Source: Clostridiales bacterium (GTDB taxonomy: Bacteria > Bacillota > Clostridia > Christensenellales > Borkfalkiaceae). From it: a stretch of DNA of 64,000 bases. The stretch covers positions 1-64,000 of the forward strand of contig SVHN01000006.1 in NCBI GenBank assembly GCA_015055805.1. Direction: 5' to 3'. The notes below the pieces were generated by a model. The model was given only the letters and a program-made list of their open reading frames with translations, was not told the DNA's origin and ran no database searches. This document shows positions 43,645-53,205 of the stretch, in pieces (positions within the stretch are counted from its first letter, which is position 1; the number at the start of each line of letters is the position of its first letter). A program made the position numbers and the translations under genes.

Positions 43645-44145
43645 ATGATTTATAATTTACTAGCAGAAGAAGGTGCAAATAATACTGGAACTATAATAAT
43701 TATGATAGTTCTTATCGTTGCTATTATCGGTCTTTTCATTTGGCAGAGCATTACCGGCAAGAAAAGACAGCAGGAAGCGCAGAACATGGTCAACTCGTTA
43801 AAGGTTGGCGACGGTGTTAAAACTATCGGCGGTATCTGTGGTGTCGTTGCAGAAATCAACAATCAGGAAAATACTTTCGTTTTAGAAACTGGTACTGACG
43901 CAAACAAGTCTTTCATTAAGTTCGATAAGGGCGCAATTTATCAGACTTATTCAAAGATGTCACCTGAAGAGGCGGCGGCTCAACAGGCTCAGGCTCAAGC
44001 ACCTGCGGCTGAACCCGTTAAGGAAGAAGTCCCCGTAGAAGAACAGCCTAAGGCAAAGAAAGCAAAGGCTGCAAATCCAACGGAAGAAAAGTCAGAAGCT
44101 CCCGCTGAACCTGCTACCGAAGAAAAGGTAGAAGAAAATAACTAA
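43645..44145 (+). CDS. yajC: Preprotein translocase subunit YajC
   Basis: 166 residues. One membrane helix (~12-34), then the YajC core K-R-Q-Q-E-A-Q-N-M-V-N-S-L-K-V-G-D-x-V-x-T-I-G-G-I-x-G and an E/A/P/K-rich tail of ~60 residues, longer than in most YajC proteins. YajC accompanies SecDF in protein export. Its place after tgt is the widespread order, but secD/secF are not next here. Confidence 0.9.
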   Translation: MIYNLLAEEGANNTGTIIIMIVLIVAIIGLFIWQSITGKKRQQEAQNMVNSLKVGDGVKTIGGICGVVAEINNQENTFVLETGTDANKSFIKFDKGAIYQTYSKMSPEEAAAQQAQAQAPAAEPVKEEVPVEEQPKAKKAKAANPTEEKSEAPAEPATEEKVEENN

Positions 44146-44171
44146 AAAACTGTTAAATAATCATAACGATT

Positions 44172-44217
44172 AACCCCCTTGCATATTCATTTAGAGAGAA
44201 AGTGCAGGGGGTTTTTT
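44172..44217 (+). terminator. yajC terminator whose 3' arm carries the next gene's ribosome site
   Basis: CCCCCTTGCAT pairs with GTGCAGGGGG (one bulge) around a ~16-nt loop, followed by TTTTTT and directly by the ATG at 44218. The 3' arm AGGGGG is also the only Shine-Dalgarno-like sequence for that gene, so folding would both end transcription and hide the ribosome site. Confidence 0.7.
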
Positions 44218-44598
44218 ATGCAAGCGGAAGGGAAAGGTGGATTTATTTTTTCGATTTTAGTCGGGGTTGGTATAGCGACAATAACGGCGCTGATAGGCGT
44301 TCTTATTTTTGCCGCCGTAATAAAAATGGCTATGCTTGACGGTGCAGTTATAAAAACGGTCAGTCAGTTCTTAAAAGTGCTTGCGGTGTTTTTGGGGTGC
44401 ATGCTGTCTTTAAGCGGAAATAAAGGGTTGATTAAAGGCGCGGTTACAGGCGTGCTTGCTATGGCTGTTATGTATCTATTATTAAAGTTAATAGGCGGCG
44501 GCGTAAGTTTTGGTCTTTCTTTTTTGGTGGACTTAATTTTTGGCGCGGTCGTCGGGGCAATATCGGGAATTATCGCAGTAAACGTAAAAGGCAATTAG
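44218..44598 (+). CDS. TIGR04086-type (YrzE-like) membrane protein
   Basis: 126 residues from the ATG at 44218. Four hydrophobic segments (~8-33, ~45-62, ~70-88, ~95-122) with short loops and glycine-rich helices, matching the small four-TM family that follows yajC in many Firmicutes. Function unknown; a link to Sec or envelope homeostasis is only positional. The frame is open further upstream, but those starts lie in the terminator hairpin. Confidence 0.75.
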   Translation: MQAEGKGGFIFSILVGVGIATITALIGVLIFAAVIKMAMLDGAVIKTVSQFLKVLAVFLGCMLSLSGNKGLIKGAVTGVLAMAVMYLLLKLIGGGVSFGLSFLVDLIFGAVVGAISGIIAVNVKGN

Positions 44599-44616
44599 AG
44601 AGGTATAAATGTACAT

Positions 44617-44655
44617 ATATAACCGCCGTGCAAGTGTTTGCACGGCGGTTATACT
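44617..44655. terminator. Bidirectional terminator between convergent genes
   Basis: AACCGCCGTGCAA pairs with TTGCACGGCGGTT around a 4-nt loop, with A/T-rich flanks on both sides. It separates 44598(+) from 44674(-). Confidence 0.8.
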
Positions 44656-44673
44656 ATTAAAACTAATATATGC

Positions 44674-45951
44674 TCAATCGTTACAGAAGAAAGATGACGA
44701 CGGCGCGGCGTTAGGTTTTCTGCCGACCTGAGTATTGTCTTCTCTGCGGTTTCTAAGTTCGGGGACGGGGTTCGGGGCAACTTGGAATCGGTAATCCATA
44801 CCGCGTTTTTTAATAAATCCGTCTATGACGTTGTGCGACGGAACTATTTGAACGTTCGGATTAATGATTTTTTGGTAACGGAAAAAGTCCGAATCGTTCT
44901 CTAACTCGTTAATCTTTTTATAGCCTTCGCGACAGTTTGTGAACTGTACGGTGTCGCCAAGTATTTTTCTAACGTAATCAATATTTTCGTGCAAAGATAT
45001 AGGCGCGGGAAAATCACCGTCGGGGATAACTTCGTTCCACTCTTTGTCTTCGTACTTTTTAAGAAGTTCTGCCGCCTTATGTAGATGCGATATTTCAAAC
45101 CATAAGTTTTCTTCCCACAAATTCTTTACGTACGGGTCGGTTTCGGTCATATAGCACGACCAGTAAAGGTAGCACTCGCAGTATTCGTGCCATAATAGCA
45201 TTTCAAACCAAGTCGCGCTAGAATCCATAAGTGAGCCGTACTGTGTAACGTGTTCTTCTTCGACCAACGCGATTTCTTGGTAAAGACGTCTACCGATATC
45301 AGACTTAGCAAAGTTGGTTACGTTCATATAGTAGTTCATAGTCTGTTGCTCTGCAGCCGTGATAATCATAGTGTTTAGAACCGTTTGTACGTCGGATTTT
45401 TTTGCGTCGATATTGCGCTTAACGTTGTCTTTGGGATAGCGGTGGTGGGCTATTGTAGGTCTTCCGGGCATGATTTCCGTATACCGCCCGACCAGCCACT
45501 CGGCGTAAATTCCCTGTTCCATTTCTAAAAGGTTTGCATAGCGGTAAAGGTGATCGAAGTCTTCTAACAACGCAAAATCTAGAGAGTTTTTAACGTCGCA
45601 GTCCACTTCGCGTTTAGCAAGCTCGGAAGTAAGGTCGACTGCCAACTGTTCGTACGAAATGGTGTGCTCTAATATGCTTTCGTCACAAGGTTTAAGCAAC
45701 GATATTTTTAGTTGTTGCTGTTTTTCTATCGTGCGTGTAGCGGCTAATTCACGACGTAGGTCGTTGTCGGTAACGTGTCGCTGAAAGTTGTGCGAAAACC
45801 AGTTCGCCTCAAACTCCGTGCCGTTCATAAGTATTATCCTACACTTAGTGTAGGGGTCTACTTCCCGTTTATTGTAGGGCTTTGGGTACATCTGCGCCCA
45901 GTTTTGATAAAGTTTATCAATAGATCTAGGTTTCTCGTTAAACGGATTCAT
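44674..45951 (-). CDS. Ferritin-like diiron-type protein of unknown function
   Basis: 425 residues; AAAGGAGC precedes the ATG. The central ~250 residues (from ~130) look like a ferritin-like four-helix bundle: helices rich in E/H at F-D-H-L-Y-R-Y-A-N-L-L-E-M-E, A-E-Q-Q-T-M-N-Y-Y, I-A-L-V-E-E-E-H-V-T-Q-Y (an E-x-x-H candidate metal pair), L-L-W-H-E-Y-C-E-C-Y-L-Y-W and W-F-E-I-S-H-L-H-K. N- and C-terminal extensions are unfamiliar; the tail is R/N/P-rich. Such bundles bind a di-iron or Fe/Mn site and act as oxidases, oxygenases or peroxide scavengers. I recognise no named member and no partner reductase is adjacent. Confidence 0.6.
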   Translation of the reverse strand: MNPFNEKPRSIDKLYQNWAQMYPKPYNKREVDPYTKCRIILMNGTEFEANWFSHNFQRHVTDNDLRRELAATRTIEKQQQLKISLLKPCDESILEHTISYEQLAVDLTSELAKREVDCDVKNSLDFALLEDFDHLYRYANLLEMEQGIYAEWLVGRYTEIMPGRPTIAHHRYPKDNVKRNIDAKKSDVQTVLNTMIITAAEQQTMNYYMNVTNFAKSDIGRRLYQEIALVEEEHVTQYGSLMDSSATWFEMLLWHEYCECYLYWSCYMTETDPYVKNLWEENLWFEISHLHKAAELLKKYEDKEWNEVIPDGDFPAPISLHENIDYVRKILGDTVQFTNCREGYKKINELENDSDFFRYQKIINPNVQIVPSHNVIDGFIKKRGMDYRFQVAPNPVPELRNRREDNTQVGRKPNAAPSSSFFCND

Positions 45952-46111
45952 ACTCGCTCCTTTTGAATAAATTTTTTCTCCGTTTTAGATTATGCAGATT
46001 ACGCTAAATTTGTTATCACATAAAAAATGCGCGACCATTTTCGGCGCGCATTTAGCATTTTATTGCTTTATACCACAACTATTCACTCTTCACTCTTCAC
46101 TTTTCACTAAC

Positions 46112-47338
46112 CTATACGCACCAGTCACCTTTGGTAAAGATAGGGGTTTTCGTGCCGTCTTTTTCAATGCCGATAACCGTTAGGTCTTCCGTTCCTATCA
46201 TAAAGTCAACGTGTTCAACCGAGTCGTTTAATCCGAGTTTTGAAAGTTCTTCTTTACTTAGTTTATCTCCGTCCTTTACCGTGGTGGGATAGCCTTTTCC
46301 TAACGCTAGGTGACAACTTGCGTTTTCGTCGAATAGAGTATTAAAAAAAAGTATTTTACTCTTAGCGATAGGCGAACTCTTACCGATAAGCGCGACTTCG
46401 CCTAAACGGCGAGTGCCTTGGTCGGTCTCTATTAAATTCTTTAAGGCGTCGTAGCCTTTTTCTGCGGAAAAGTCCACGATTTTTCCGTCCTTAAACGTTA
46501 AGGAAAAACCGTCTATAATCTTGCCGTTTTCGCATAGTGGCATAGCGGACACAACCTTGCCGTTGACCTTTTTAGCATGCGGCGCGGTAAACACTTCTTC
46601 GGTCGGCATGTTCGCAACGAAACTTACCCCGTCTTTTGCCGTTTCCTTTGCCGATAACCAAACGTGATCGTCTAAAAGCCCCACCGTTAAATCCGTGCCT
46701 GCGCCGTTCTTAAAGTGCAAACTGTCAAAGCGTTTGTAGTTTAGATATTCGGCTTTTTTAGTTAGGTTGTCGATATGTTCTTTCCAAGCTAAGGTTGGGT
46801 TTTCTCTATCTAAGCGCATAGTCTTTTCAATAGCGTCCGATAAGTCGGATTCGGGGTCAAGCGAGTTCGGGAATACTTGTTCTGCCCAAGCTTTGGTCGG
46901 TACGGATACTACGCACCACCTTATCCCGTTTGCCATAACGCAGTCGGAAAATTTCTTTAACGCTTTACTTCTTGCCTTTGCTGCTGCCGCAAGTTTTTCG
47001 GATGGAATATCCTTAAAGGCGGACGGATCGTCCGCTGCTATTGCTACGTAGCAAAAGTTTTTTTCCACTAAGTAATTCTTGCTATCTATAAACCATTTGG
47101 GAATATCGCAAAGGGTAGGGGTGTCTGCATAAGTATAACTCAGTTTATCCACTATTTCGTTTTCCCACCTAACGCGAACTATCTTTGCGCCCAAAAGGTA
47201 GGCTTGCTTAGTTATCTCTTCTGCGACCTTGTGTTTTTCAACGGGGCAGGCTATTTCTAAGCCTTGACCTTTTTGTAGATTTACGCCTATTTTTAGGGTG
47301 AGAAGTGCAAAGTTTTGTAAAGTTTTGCCGTCCAACAT
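46112..47338 (-). CDS. M29-family (thermophilic) aminopeptidase
   Basis: 408 residues, full length. L-Q-K-G-Q-G-L-E-I-A, N-M-P-T-E-E-V-F-T-A-P-H (metal Glu) and G-x-x-x-H-L-A-L-G-K-G-Y-P / D-S-V-E-H-V-D-F-M-I-G (metal Glu/His/Asp region) are the AmpS/AmpT signatures. It removes N-terminal residues from peptides using two metal ions, in the cytoplasm. Monocistronic and divergent from dxs. Confidence 0.9.
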   Translation of the reverse strand: MLDGKTLQNFALLTLKIGVNLQKGQGLEIACPVEKHKVAEEITKQAYLLGAKIVRVRWENEIVDKLSYTYADTPTLCDIPKWFIDSKNYLVEKNFCYVAIAADDPSAFKDIPSEKLAAAAKARSKALKKFSDCVMANGIRWCVVSVPTKAWAEQVFPNSLDPESDLSDAIEKTMRLDRENPTLAWKEHIDNLTKKAEYLNYKRFDSLHFKNGAGTDLTVGLLDDHVWLSAKETAKDGVSFVANMPTEEVFTAPHAKKVNGKVVSAMPLCENGKIIDGFSLTFKDGKIVDFSAEKGYDALKNLIETDQGTRRLGEVALIGKSSPIAKSKILFFNTLFDENASCHLALGKGYPTTVKDGDKLSKEELSKLGLNDSVEHVDFMIGTEDLTVIGIEKDGTKTPIFTKGDWCV

Positions 47339-47511
47339 AATTTTACCGCCGTGTTTATTTATAGTTTTCTATAAAATTTTAGTACATAGCGCAAAATAAG
47401 TCAAGTGGAAAAAGGTCGAAAGGGCGCGGTTTTGTGCGGTTGTCGGTTTTTACTTAAAACTGCTCTATGGTAAAATTTTTAGCGGTTTTCTTTTAAACTT
47501 CTGTTTTCGCA

Positions 47512-47540
47512 TTGACAATTAGTTGAAATTATAATATAAT
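47512..47540 (+). promoter_or_regulatory. Promoter of dxs and the following genes
   Basis: TTGACA (47512-47517), 17-nt spacer, TATAAT (47535-47540). The rest of the 47,339-47,598 gap shows no other feature. Confidence 0.85.
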
Positions 47541-47598
47541 AACTCTATATCAATTATTGTGGATAGTTGCGTCCTTACGTATTTTAGGTGTAAAGTTT

Positions 47599-49422
47599 AT
47601 GGCGATTCTTGACGGATTGAATCTTCCGACTGATATAAAAAAACTTAATATCAACGCCTTAAAAGAGCTCGCGGAAGAACTTCGTGCAGAGATTTTGTCG
47701 ACAACTTCAAAAAACGGCGGTCATTTAGCGAGTAATCTTGGCATAATAGAGACGACCATTGCGCTTTATTATACCTTTGATTTTCCTAGCGATAAACTTA
47801 TTTTCGACGTGGGGCATCAATGTTACGCGCATAAAATTTTATCGGGAAGAAAGGACAGCTTTTCATCTATCCGTACGGACGGTGGAATTTCAGGCTTTCC
47901 CGATAGAGAAGAGAGCGAATACGACAGTTTCGTTGCTGGCCACGCTGGCACTTCTATCGCCGCAGGGCTTGGGTACTGCGCCGCTCGCGACAGTTTAAAA
48001 GAAGACTATACGGTTATAAACGTCGTCGGTGACGGCTCGATTGCTAACGGCTTAAACTTAGAAGCCATATCGGTAAAAGACGTTAAACCTAAAAAATATA
48101 TAGTTATCCTTAACGACAACGGTATGTCCATATCTAAAAATACCAACGGACTTTACCAAATGCTGTCTAAGGGGACGACCAAGCGTTCGTACGCTAAAAG
48201 CAAGCGTATCATAAAAAAGATTTTCGGCACGTCCATAGTTACTAGGGGACTTGCTAAGATTAGAAACCTAATTAAGCACGTGCTAGGCAAGAACCAGTAT
48301 TTTGAAAACTATGGGTTTAAGTACGTCGGTATCGTTGACGGAAACGATATGGGCGAACTCGTAAAGATATTGTCGCGCGTTAAACTTGCGTCCGAAGATA
48401 AGGCGATACTTCTTCACGTCAAGACCACTAAGGGTAAAGGCTATGAAAAGGCGGAAGAACAAGCCGAACTGTATCACGGCGTAGGCGTTGACCTTAAAAA
48501 TGAGAGTGGCGAATTTTCAAAAGCACTTGGCGAAAAACTTAACGATATGATAGATAGTGACAGCCGCATAGTTGCCATAACCGCCGGTATGAAAGACGGC
48601 ACGGGGCTTAGCGCGGTTGAACAAAAACACCCCAAAAACTTTTACGACGTCGGGATTGCAGAAGAATACGCGGTGACGTCTGCGGCAGGTATGGCGGCAG
48701 GCGGGTTAAAACCCATCGTGTGTATATATTCAACCTTTTTGCAAAGGGGGTACGATCAGATTATTCACGACGTTTGCTTGCAAAATCTTCCGGTGGTGTT
48801 CTGTCTTGATAGGGCAGGGCTTGTAGGAAAGGACGGCAAGACGCATCAGGGCGTTTTTGATTTGAGTTATCTAACGCATATTCCAAACCTTACCGTTTTT
48901 GCGCCGACGACTGCTAATGAACTCAAAGATATTCTTGATTATGCAATAAGCCTTAATAAGCCAGTTGCAATAAGATATCCTAAAAATCATGAAGGTGAAA
49001 GAGAAGTTCTAGGAATAAAAGACGGGCGTTGGGAAACAATCAAAAAGGGCGACAAAGTTTCTATTCTTGCGGTAGGACCGAAAATGCTTAAAGTTGCGCT
49101 CGGCGTATCGGAAACGATAGACGGTGTTGGGGTTATCTCTGCAAGGACTGTGAAACCGCTTTGTGAAAAGACTTTGCGCCAAATAAAAGACACGCTCGTA
49201 GTTACCTTGGAAGAAAACAGCGTAATCGGTGGGTTCGGTGGACTAGTCAGCGCGTATTACAGAAAAGAGAATATAAACGTAAAGCTTTTATCTTTCGGGG
49301 TAAAGGACGAATTTATCGGGCATGGCAGTATTAAGTGCCAGTTGGAAAGTAACGGGCTTACGGTAGACGATATTAGTTCGGCAATAATTTCAGCCGACGA
49401 CACATTAAAGAGGAAAGGATAA
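47599..49422 (+). CDS. dxs: 1-deoxy-D-xylulose-5-phosphate synthase
   Basis: 607 residues from the ATG at 47599 (AGGTG upstream); an earlier frame start at 47557 adds 14 unconserved residues. S-N-L-G-I-I-E-T-T, D-V-G-H-Q-C-Y-A-H-K, thiamine-diphosphate motif G-D-G-S-I-A-N-G and the transketolase-like G-I-A-E-E-Y-A-V-T and Y-S-T-F-L-Q-R-G-Y-D-Q blocks. First step of the MEP isoprenoid pathway. Its stop overlaps the next ATG (TAATG), unusual coupling to a polysaccharide gene; undecaprenyl-phosphate demand may be the link. Confidence 0.96.
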   Translation: MAILDGLNLPTDIKKLNINALKELAEELRAEILSTTSKNGGHLASNLGIIETTIALYYTFDFPSDKLIFDVGHQCYAHKILSGRKDSFSSIRTDGGISGFPDREESEYDSFVAGHAGTSIAAGLGYCAARDSLKEDYTVINVVGDGSIANGLNLEAISVKDVKPKKYIVILNDNGMSISKNTNGLYQMLSKGTTKRSYAKSKRIIKKIFGTSIVTRGLAKIRNLIKHVLGKNQYFENYGFKYVGIVDGNDMGELVKILSRVKLASEDKAILLHVKTTKGKGYEKAEEQAELYHGVGVDLKNESGEFSKALGEKLNDMIDSDSRIVAITAGMKDGTGLSAVEQKHPKNFYDVGIAEEYAVTSAAGMAAGGLKPIVCIYSTFLQRGYDQIIHDVCLQNLPVVFCLDRAGLVGKDGKTHQGVFDLSYLTHIPNLTVFAPTTANELKDILDYAISLNKPVAIRYPKNHEGEREVLGIKDGRWETIKKGDKVSILAVGPKMLKVALGVSETIDGVGVISARTVKPLCEKTLRQIKDTLVVTLEENSVIGGFGGLVSAYYRKENINVKLLSFGVKDEFIGHGSIKCQLESNGLTVDDISSAIISADDTLKRKG

Positions 49423-51452
49423 TGGGAAAGAAAACCAGATTATTTTTGTACGTATTTTTAGATCTAACAATAGTATTCCTATCTTGGTTTATAGGACTTA
49501 GACTTTTAAGCGCGACGGCAATTTTTGACGTAATGGGCTCGGCCATATTGTACCTTTTGGGCGCGGGCGCAATCGCCGTTCTGTTTAACTTTATTTGCAG
49601 ACTCTACACGGGAATTTGGCGTTACGCAGGTTTTACCGACGCTGTAAGGTGTATGATTTCAGCAGTTCTTTTCTGTTGTTACTGCGTTTTCGTTGCTATT
49701 ACAAACGAAGCGGCTATACCTGCGCTCACTATTGAGTGGTCGGTAATAACCGGTGTCGTTTATCTCGTCGCTTTAATTGCAAGCAGATTCTGCTCTAAGG
49801 GCTTTGCGGTTATTGAAAATTCTAGCAAGAGAAAACTTCTCGGCAGAAAGAAGACTAGGGTAATGTTGCTCGGCGCAGGTAGCGCAGGTGACGTTATTAT
49901 CCGTGAAATGAAAAATTCCGAAAAGATCAATATGCGTCCTATATGCGTGCTTGACGACGACGAACACAAAATCGGCAATCACATTGACGGAGTTAAAATC
50001 GTAGGAAAAATCAAAGAAGTTACCTATTATGCAAAGAAATACAACATTGACGAAATAGTCGTTGCAATACCTTCGGCAAGTAGAAAAACCATCGGCAATA
50101 TCTTAGCCGAGTGCCATAAGACTTCGTGCAAAGTTAAAATTCTTCCCGGTGTTTATCAGCTTGCGGACGGACAAGTTTCGGTGTCTTCTATAAGGGAAGT
50201 CAGCGTCCAAGACCTTTTAGGTCGTGAACAGGTCAAGGTTAATCTTGACGAAATTATGCGTTATATCGAAGGCAAGGTTGTGCTGGTTACGGGCGGCGGC
50301 GGTTCTATCGGTAGCGAACTTTGCCGTCAGATCGCTGAACATAACCCCAAACAACTCATTATCGTTGATATTTACGAAAATAACGCTTACGATATTCAGC
50401 AAGAACTTCTTAGACATCTTCCTAACCTTAACCTTGAAGTGTTGATAGCAAGTGTAAGGGACAGCAAGAAAATTAGCAATCTTTTCGAGCAATATAAGCC
50501 TCAACTCGTATTCCACGCAGCGGCGCATAAACACGTTCCGCTTATGGAAGTTAGCCCCAACGAGGCGGTTAAAAATAACGTCAGCGGTACTTTGAAAGTA
50601 GCAGAGGCTGCTGGTAGAAACGGCGTTGAGAAGTTTATTCTTATCAGTACGGATAAGGCGGTAAACCCCACTAATATCATGGGCGCAACCAAGCGTATCT
50701 GCGAAATGATTATTCAAACTATGAATAAAAAGTACGACACCGATTACGTTGCAGTAAGGTTCGGTAACGTTTTAGGTTCAAACGGTTCGGTTATTCCGCT
50801 GTTCAAAAAACAGATAGCCGAAGGCGGTCCTATTACCGTAACTCACAAGGATATCGTTCGTTACTTCATGACCATACCAGAGGCAGTAAGCCTAGTTCTT
50901 CAAGCAGGCGCGTATGCGCACGGCGGAGAAATTTTCGTGCTAGACATGGGCGAACCCGTAAGGATTTACGACCTTGCAGTTAATATGATAAGACTTAGCG
51001 GATTAGAGCCGTATAAAGATATTGATATTAAAATTACAGGACTTCGTCCGGGTGAAAAACTCTATGAAGAAAGACTTATGGAAGAAGAGGGAATGCAGAG
51101 AACTGCAAACGAAATGATCTCTATCGGTAAGCCTTTGGAAATTGATGAAAAGAACCTTTTTGACAAAATTAATAGACTCTATATCGAAGCCTATAACGAA
51201 ACCGATAAGATGAAGGAACTAGTTCACGAACTAGTACCCACCTATAAAATTGACAATAGGGGCAAATCGCGTAAGAGTACTTCAAAGACGACTTCTAAGT
51301 CTACTAGTAAAGCAAGAACGCCTAGGTCGTCGGTTGGTACGGCTAAAAAGGGCGCGGCAACCAAAACTACTAAGACTAAAACAACGGCCAAGACCACTAA
51401 AACAAACGTTGAACCCGAAGTTCAAGAAAGAGTATTCAGCGTAGTAGATTAA
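49422..51452 (+). CDS. Membrane-bound nucleotide-sugar 4,6-dehydratase (WbpM/CapD/EpsC family)
   Basis: 676 residues. Four N-terminal membrane helices (to ~125), a CoA-binding-like Rossmann region (G-A-G-S-A-G-D, ~148) and a C-terminal SDR dehydratase with T-G-G-G-G-S-I-G-S-E (~287), S-T-D-K-A-V-N-P-T-N-I-M-G-A-T-K-R (the family's Met in place of the usual Tyr) and G-L-R-P-G-E-K-L. It converts a UDP-HexNAc to its 4-keto-6-deoxy form for surface polysaccharide. The last ~60 residues are a K/T/S/A-rich tail not seen in typical members and possibly wall- or nucleic-acid-interacting. Confidence 0.9.
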   Translation: MGKKTRLFLYVFLDLTIVFLSWFIGLRLLSATAIFDVMGSAILYLLGAGAIAVLFNFICRLYTGIWRYAGFTDAVRCMISAVLFCCYCVFVAITNEAAIPALTIEWSVITGVVYLVALIASRFCSKGFAVIENSSKRKLLGRKKTRVMLLGAGSAGDVIIREMKNSEKINMRPICVLDDDEHKIGNHIDGVKIVGKIKEVTYYAKKYNIDEIVVAIPSASRKTIGNILAECHKTSCKVKILPGVYQLADGQVSVSSIREVSVQDLLGREQVKVNLDEIMRYIEGKVVLVTGGGGSIGSELCRQIAEHNPKQLIIVDIYENNAYDIQQELLRHLPNLNLEVLIASVRDSKKISNLFEQYKPQLVFHAAAHKHVPLMEVSPNEAVKNNVSGTLKVAEAAGRNGVEKFILISTDKAVNPTNIMGATKRICEMIIQTMNKKYDTDYVAVRFGNVLGSNGSVIPLFKKQIAEGGPITVTHKDIVRYFMTIPEAVSLVLQAGAYAHGGEIFVLDMGEPVRIYDLAVNMIRLSGLEPYKDIDIKITGLRPGEKLYEERLMEEEGMQRTANEMISIGKPLEIDEKNLFDKINRLYIEAYNETDKMKELVHELVPTYKIDNRGKSRKSTSKTTSKSTSKARTPRSSVGTAKKGAATKTTKTKTTAKTTKTNVEPEVQERVFSVVD

Positions 51453-51471
51453 TCTGATACAAAAGGTGCGT

Positions 51472-53136
51472 ATGAGCAACAAAAAGGCGTTAAAATGGAT
51501 AATGAATATTTCTGCTAAGCAGAAAGCGAAAATGCTTTTGCTTATCATTTCTAACGCTTTGTTCTCGGTTATGTCTATTCTGTTCGCCTTTGCTATTAAG
51601 GGTGTTATAGACGGCGCGGTCGGCGGAAATAAAAACAGTTTTATATTCTACGCCGTTTTTATATTTGGAATAGTCGTTTTGCAGTTTGCGTTTAGGCTGG
51701 TAATAAACGGACTTTCCGAACATATACGCGGACGTCTGGCTATCGAATACAAGTCGCGCGTCTTTTCGGACATACTAAAAAAGAAATACGATAAGATTGA
51801 CGTTTACCATAGCGGTGAACTTATGAACCGCTTGACTAACGACGTGAACGTGGTTAGTGACGGCGCGGCAGGGATACTGCCGACGGTGGTATCCGCCGTA
51901 ACAAGACTTCTATGTGCTGTAGCGGCTTTGATAATACTAGACTGGGTTTTTGCAGTTGCCTTTACAGTTGCTGGACTACTAGTGTTTTTGGTTATATCCT
52001 TACTTCGAGGCAAACTTAAAACTCTGCATAAATCCGCACAGGAAACCGAAGGGAAATCCCGTTCGTTTATGCAGGAGTGCATTGAGAACTTACTTGCGGT
52101 AAAAGCCTTTTCTAAGAGCGATAAAATAGAAGAGCAATCTAAAGATCTTCAAGAAGAAAACTTTAAGGTTAAAATGCGTCGCCGTAACTATTCTATTACG
52201 GGGCACGCGATATATAACTTTATATTCAGCGCAGGGTATCTATTTGCGCTCATATACGGCGCGTCGTTAATTTTAGGCGGCGATTCTACCATGACTTACG
52301 GTTCGCTGTCTGCTATACTTCAGTTGGTGAATAACGTACAAGTTCCGTTCGCATCGCTATCTAACGTGCTGCCACAATATTATGCTATGATAGCGTCAGC
52401 CGAAAGGCTTATAGAAATAGAAAATATAGAATCTGAACCCGACTGCGAACAGATTGATGCAAAATCTGTTTATTCGGCAATGAAAGGCATTTGTTTTTCT
52501 GAGATAGGGTTTACCTACGATAGGGACGTCGTGCTTAAAAATTCAAGTATGTACGTCAATAAAGGTGACTTTGTTATGATAAGCGGTGCGTCGGGTGGCG
52601 GAAAGAGTACGCTGATTAAACTCATGCTTGGCGTTTATGAACTAGAAAAGGGCGAAATGTATTTTGACCTTGAACGGGATAAAGTTCCGCTCGGCGTTCA
52701 GTCAAGGTCGTTATTTTCTTACGTTCCGCAAGGCAATATGATTTTTAGCGGTACTTTAAGGGATAACGTAACCTTTATAAATCAAGACGCAACCGACGAA
52801 GAGATAGAACGCGCTCTAAAAGTGGCGGAGGCGGAAGAGTTCGTTTCTGAACTTCCCGAAGGGCTTAACACGGTCGTTGGAGAAGACGGCGTTGGGCTGT
52901 CAGAAGGACAGATACAAAGAATAGCGATAGCAAGGGCGGTGCTTTGTAATGCGCCGATAGTGCTTTTAGACGAAGCTACTAGCGCGCTTGACGACGAAAC
53001 CGAACGTAAGGTGCTAAATAATTTTAGGCAGTTAGACGGAATAACTCTGTTTATAATATCGCACAGAAAGGCGGCGGCAACCATTTGTAATAGAGTGCTT
53101 AGGGTAAAGGATAAAAAGATTACCGAACTTAACTGA
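51472..53136 (+). CDS. ABC exporter, fused permease and ATPase
   Basis: 554 residues from the ATG at 51472 (AAAAGGTG upstream). Six membrane helices (~15-300) form a type-1 exporter domain. The ATPase has Walker A G-A-S-G-G-G-K-S-T, signature L-S-E-G-Q (Glu for the usual first Gly), Walker B I-V-L-L-D-E-A-T-S-A-L-D and the switch His in I-I-S-H-R. Between a dehydratase and Wzz-like genes it may export a polysaccharide intermediate, lipid or peptide; a half-transporter working as homodimer. Confidence 0.9.
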   Translation: MSNKKALKWIMNISAKQKAKMLLLIISNALFSVMSILFAFAIKGVIDGAVGGNKNSFIFYAVFIFGIVVLQFAFRLVINGLSEHIRGRLAIEYKSRVFSDILKKKYDKIDVYHSGELMNRLTNDVNVVSDGAAGILPTVVSAVTRLLCAVAALIILDWVFAVAFTVAGLLVFLVISLLRGKLKTLHKSAQETEGKSRSFMQECIENLLAVKAFSKSDKIEEQSKDLQEENFKVKMRRRNYSITGHAIYNFIFSAGYLFALIYGASLILGGDSTMTYGSLSAILQLVNNVQVPFASLSNVLPQYYAMIASAERLIEIENIESEPDCEQIDAKSVYSAMKGICFSEIGFTYDRDVVLKNSSMYVNKGDFVMISGASGGGKSTLIKLMLGVYELEKGEMYFDLERDKVPLGVQSRSLFSYVPQGNMIFSGTLRDNVTFINQDATDEEIERALKVAEAEEFVSELPEGLNTVVGEDGVGLSEGQIQRIAIARAVLCNAPIVLLDEATSALDDETERKVLNNFRQLDGITLFIISHRKAAATICNRVLRVKDKKITELN

Positions 53137-53205
53137 TGTAATTTACAAATAAACGTTGCGGTTCTGATTTGAAAGTTATAAGAAAAAAATGATGAGGTAT
53201 TTGAG

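Noticed and set aside
45992-46183. Plus-strand 63-codon open frame
   Set aside because: It overlaps the 3' end of the M29 aminopeptidase gene and has no ribosome site or protein-like pattern.
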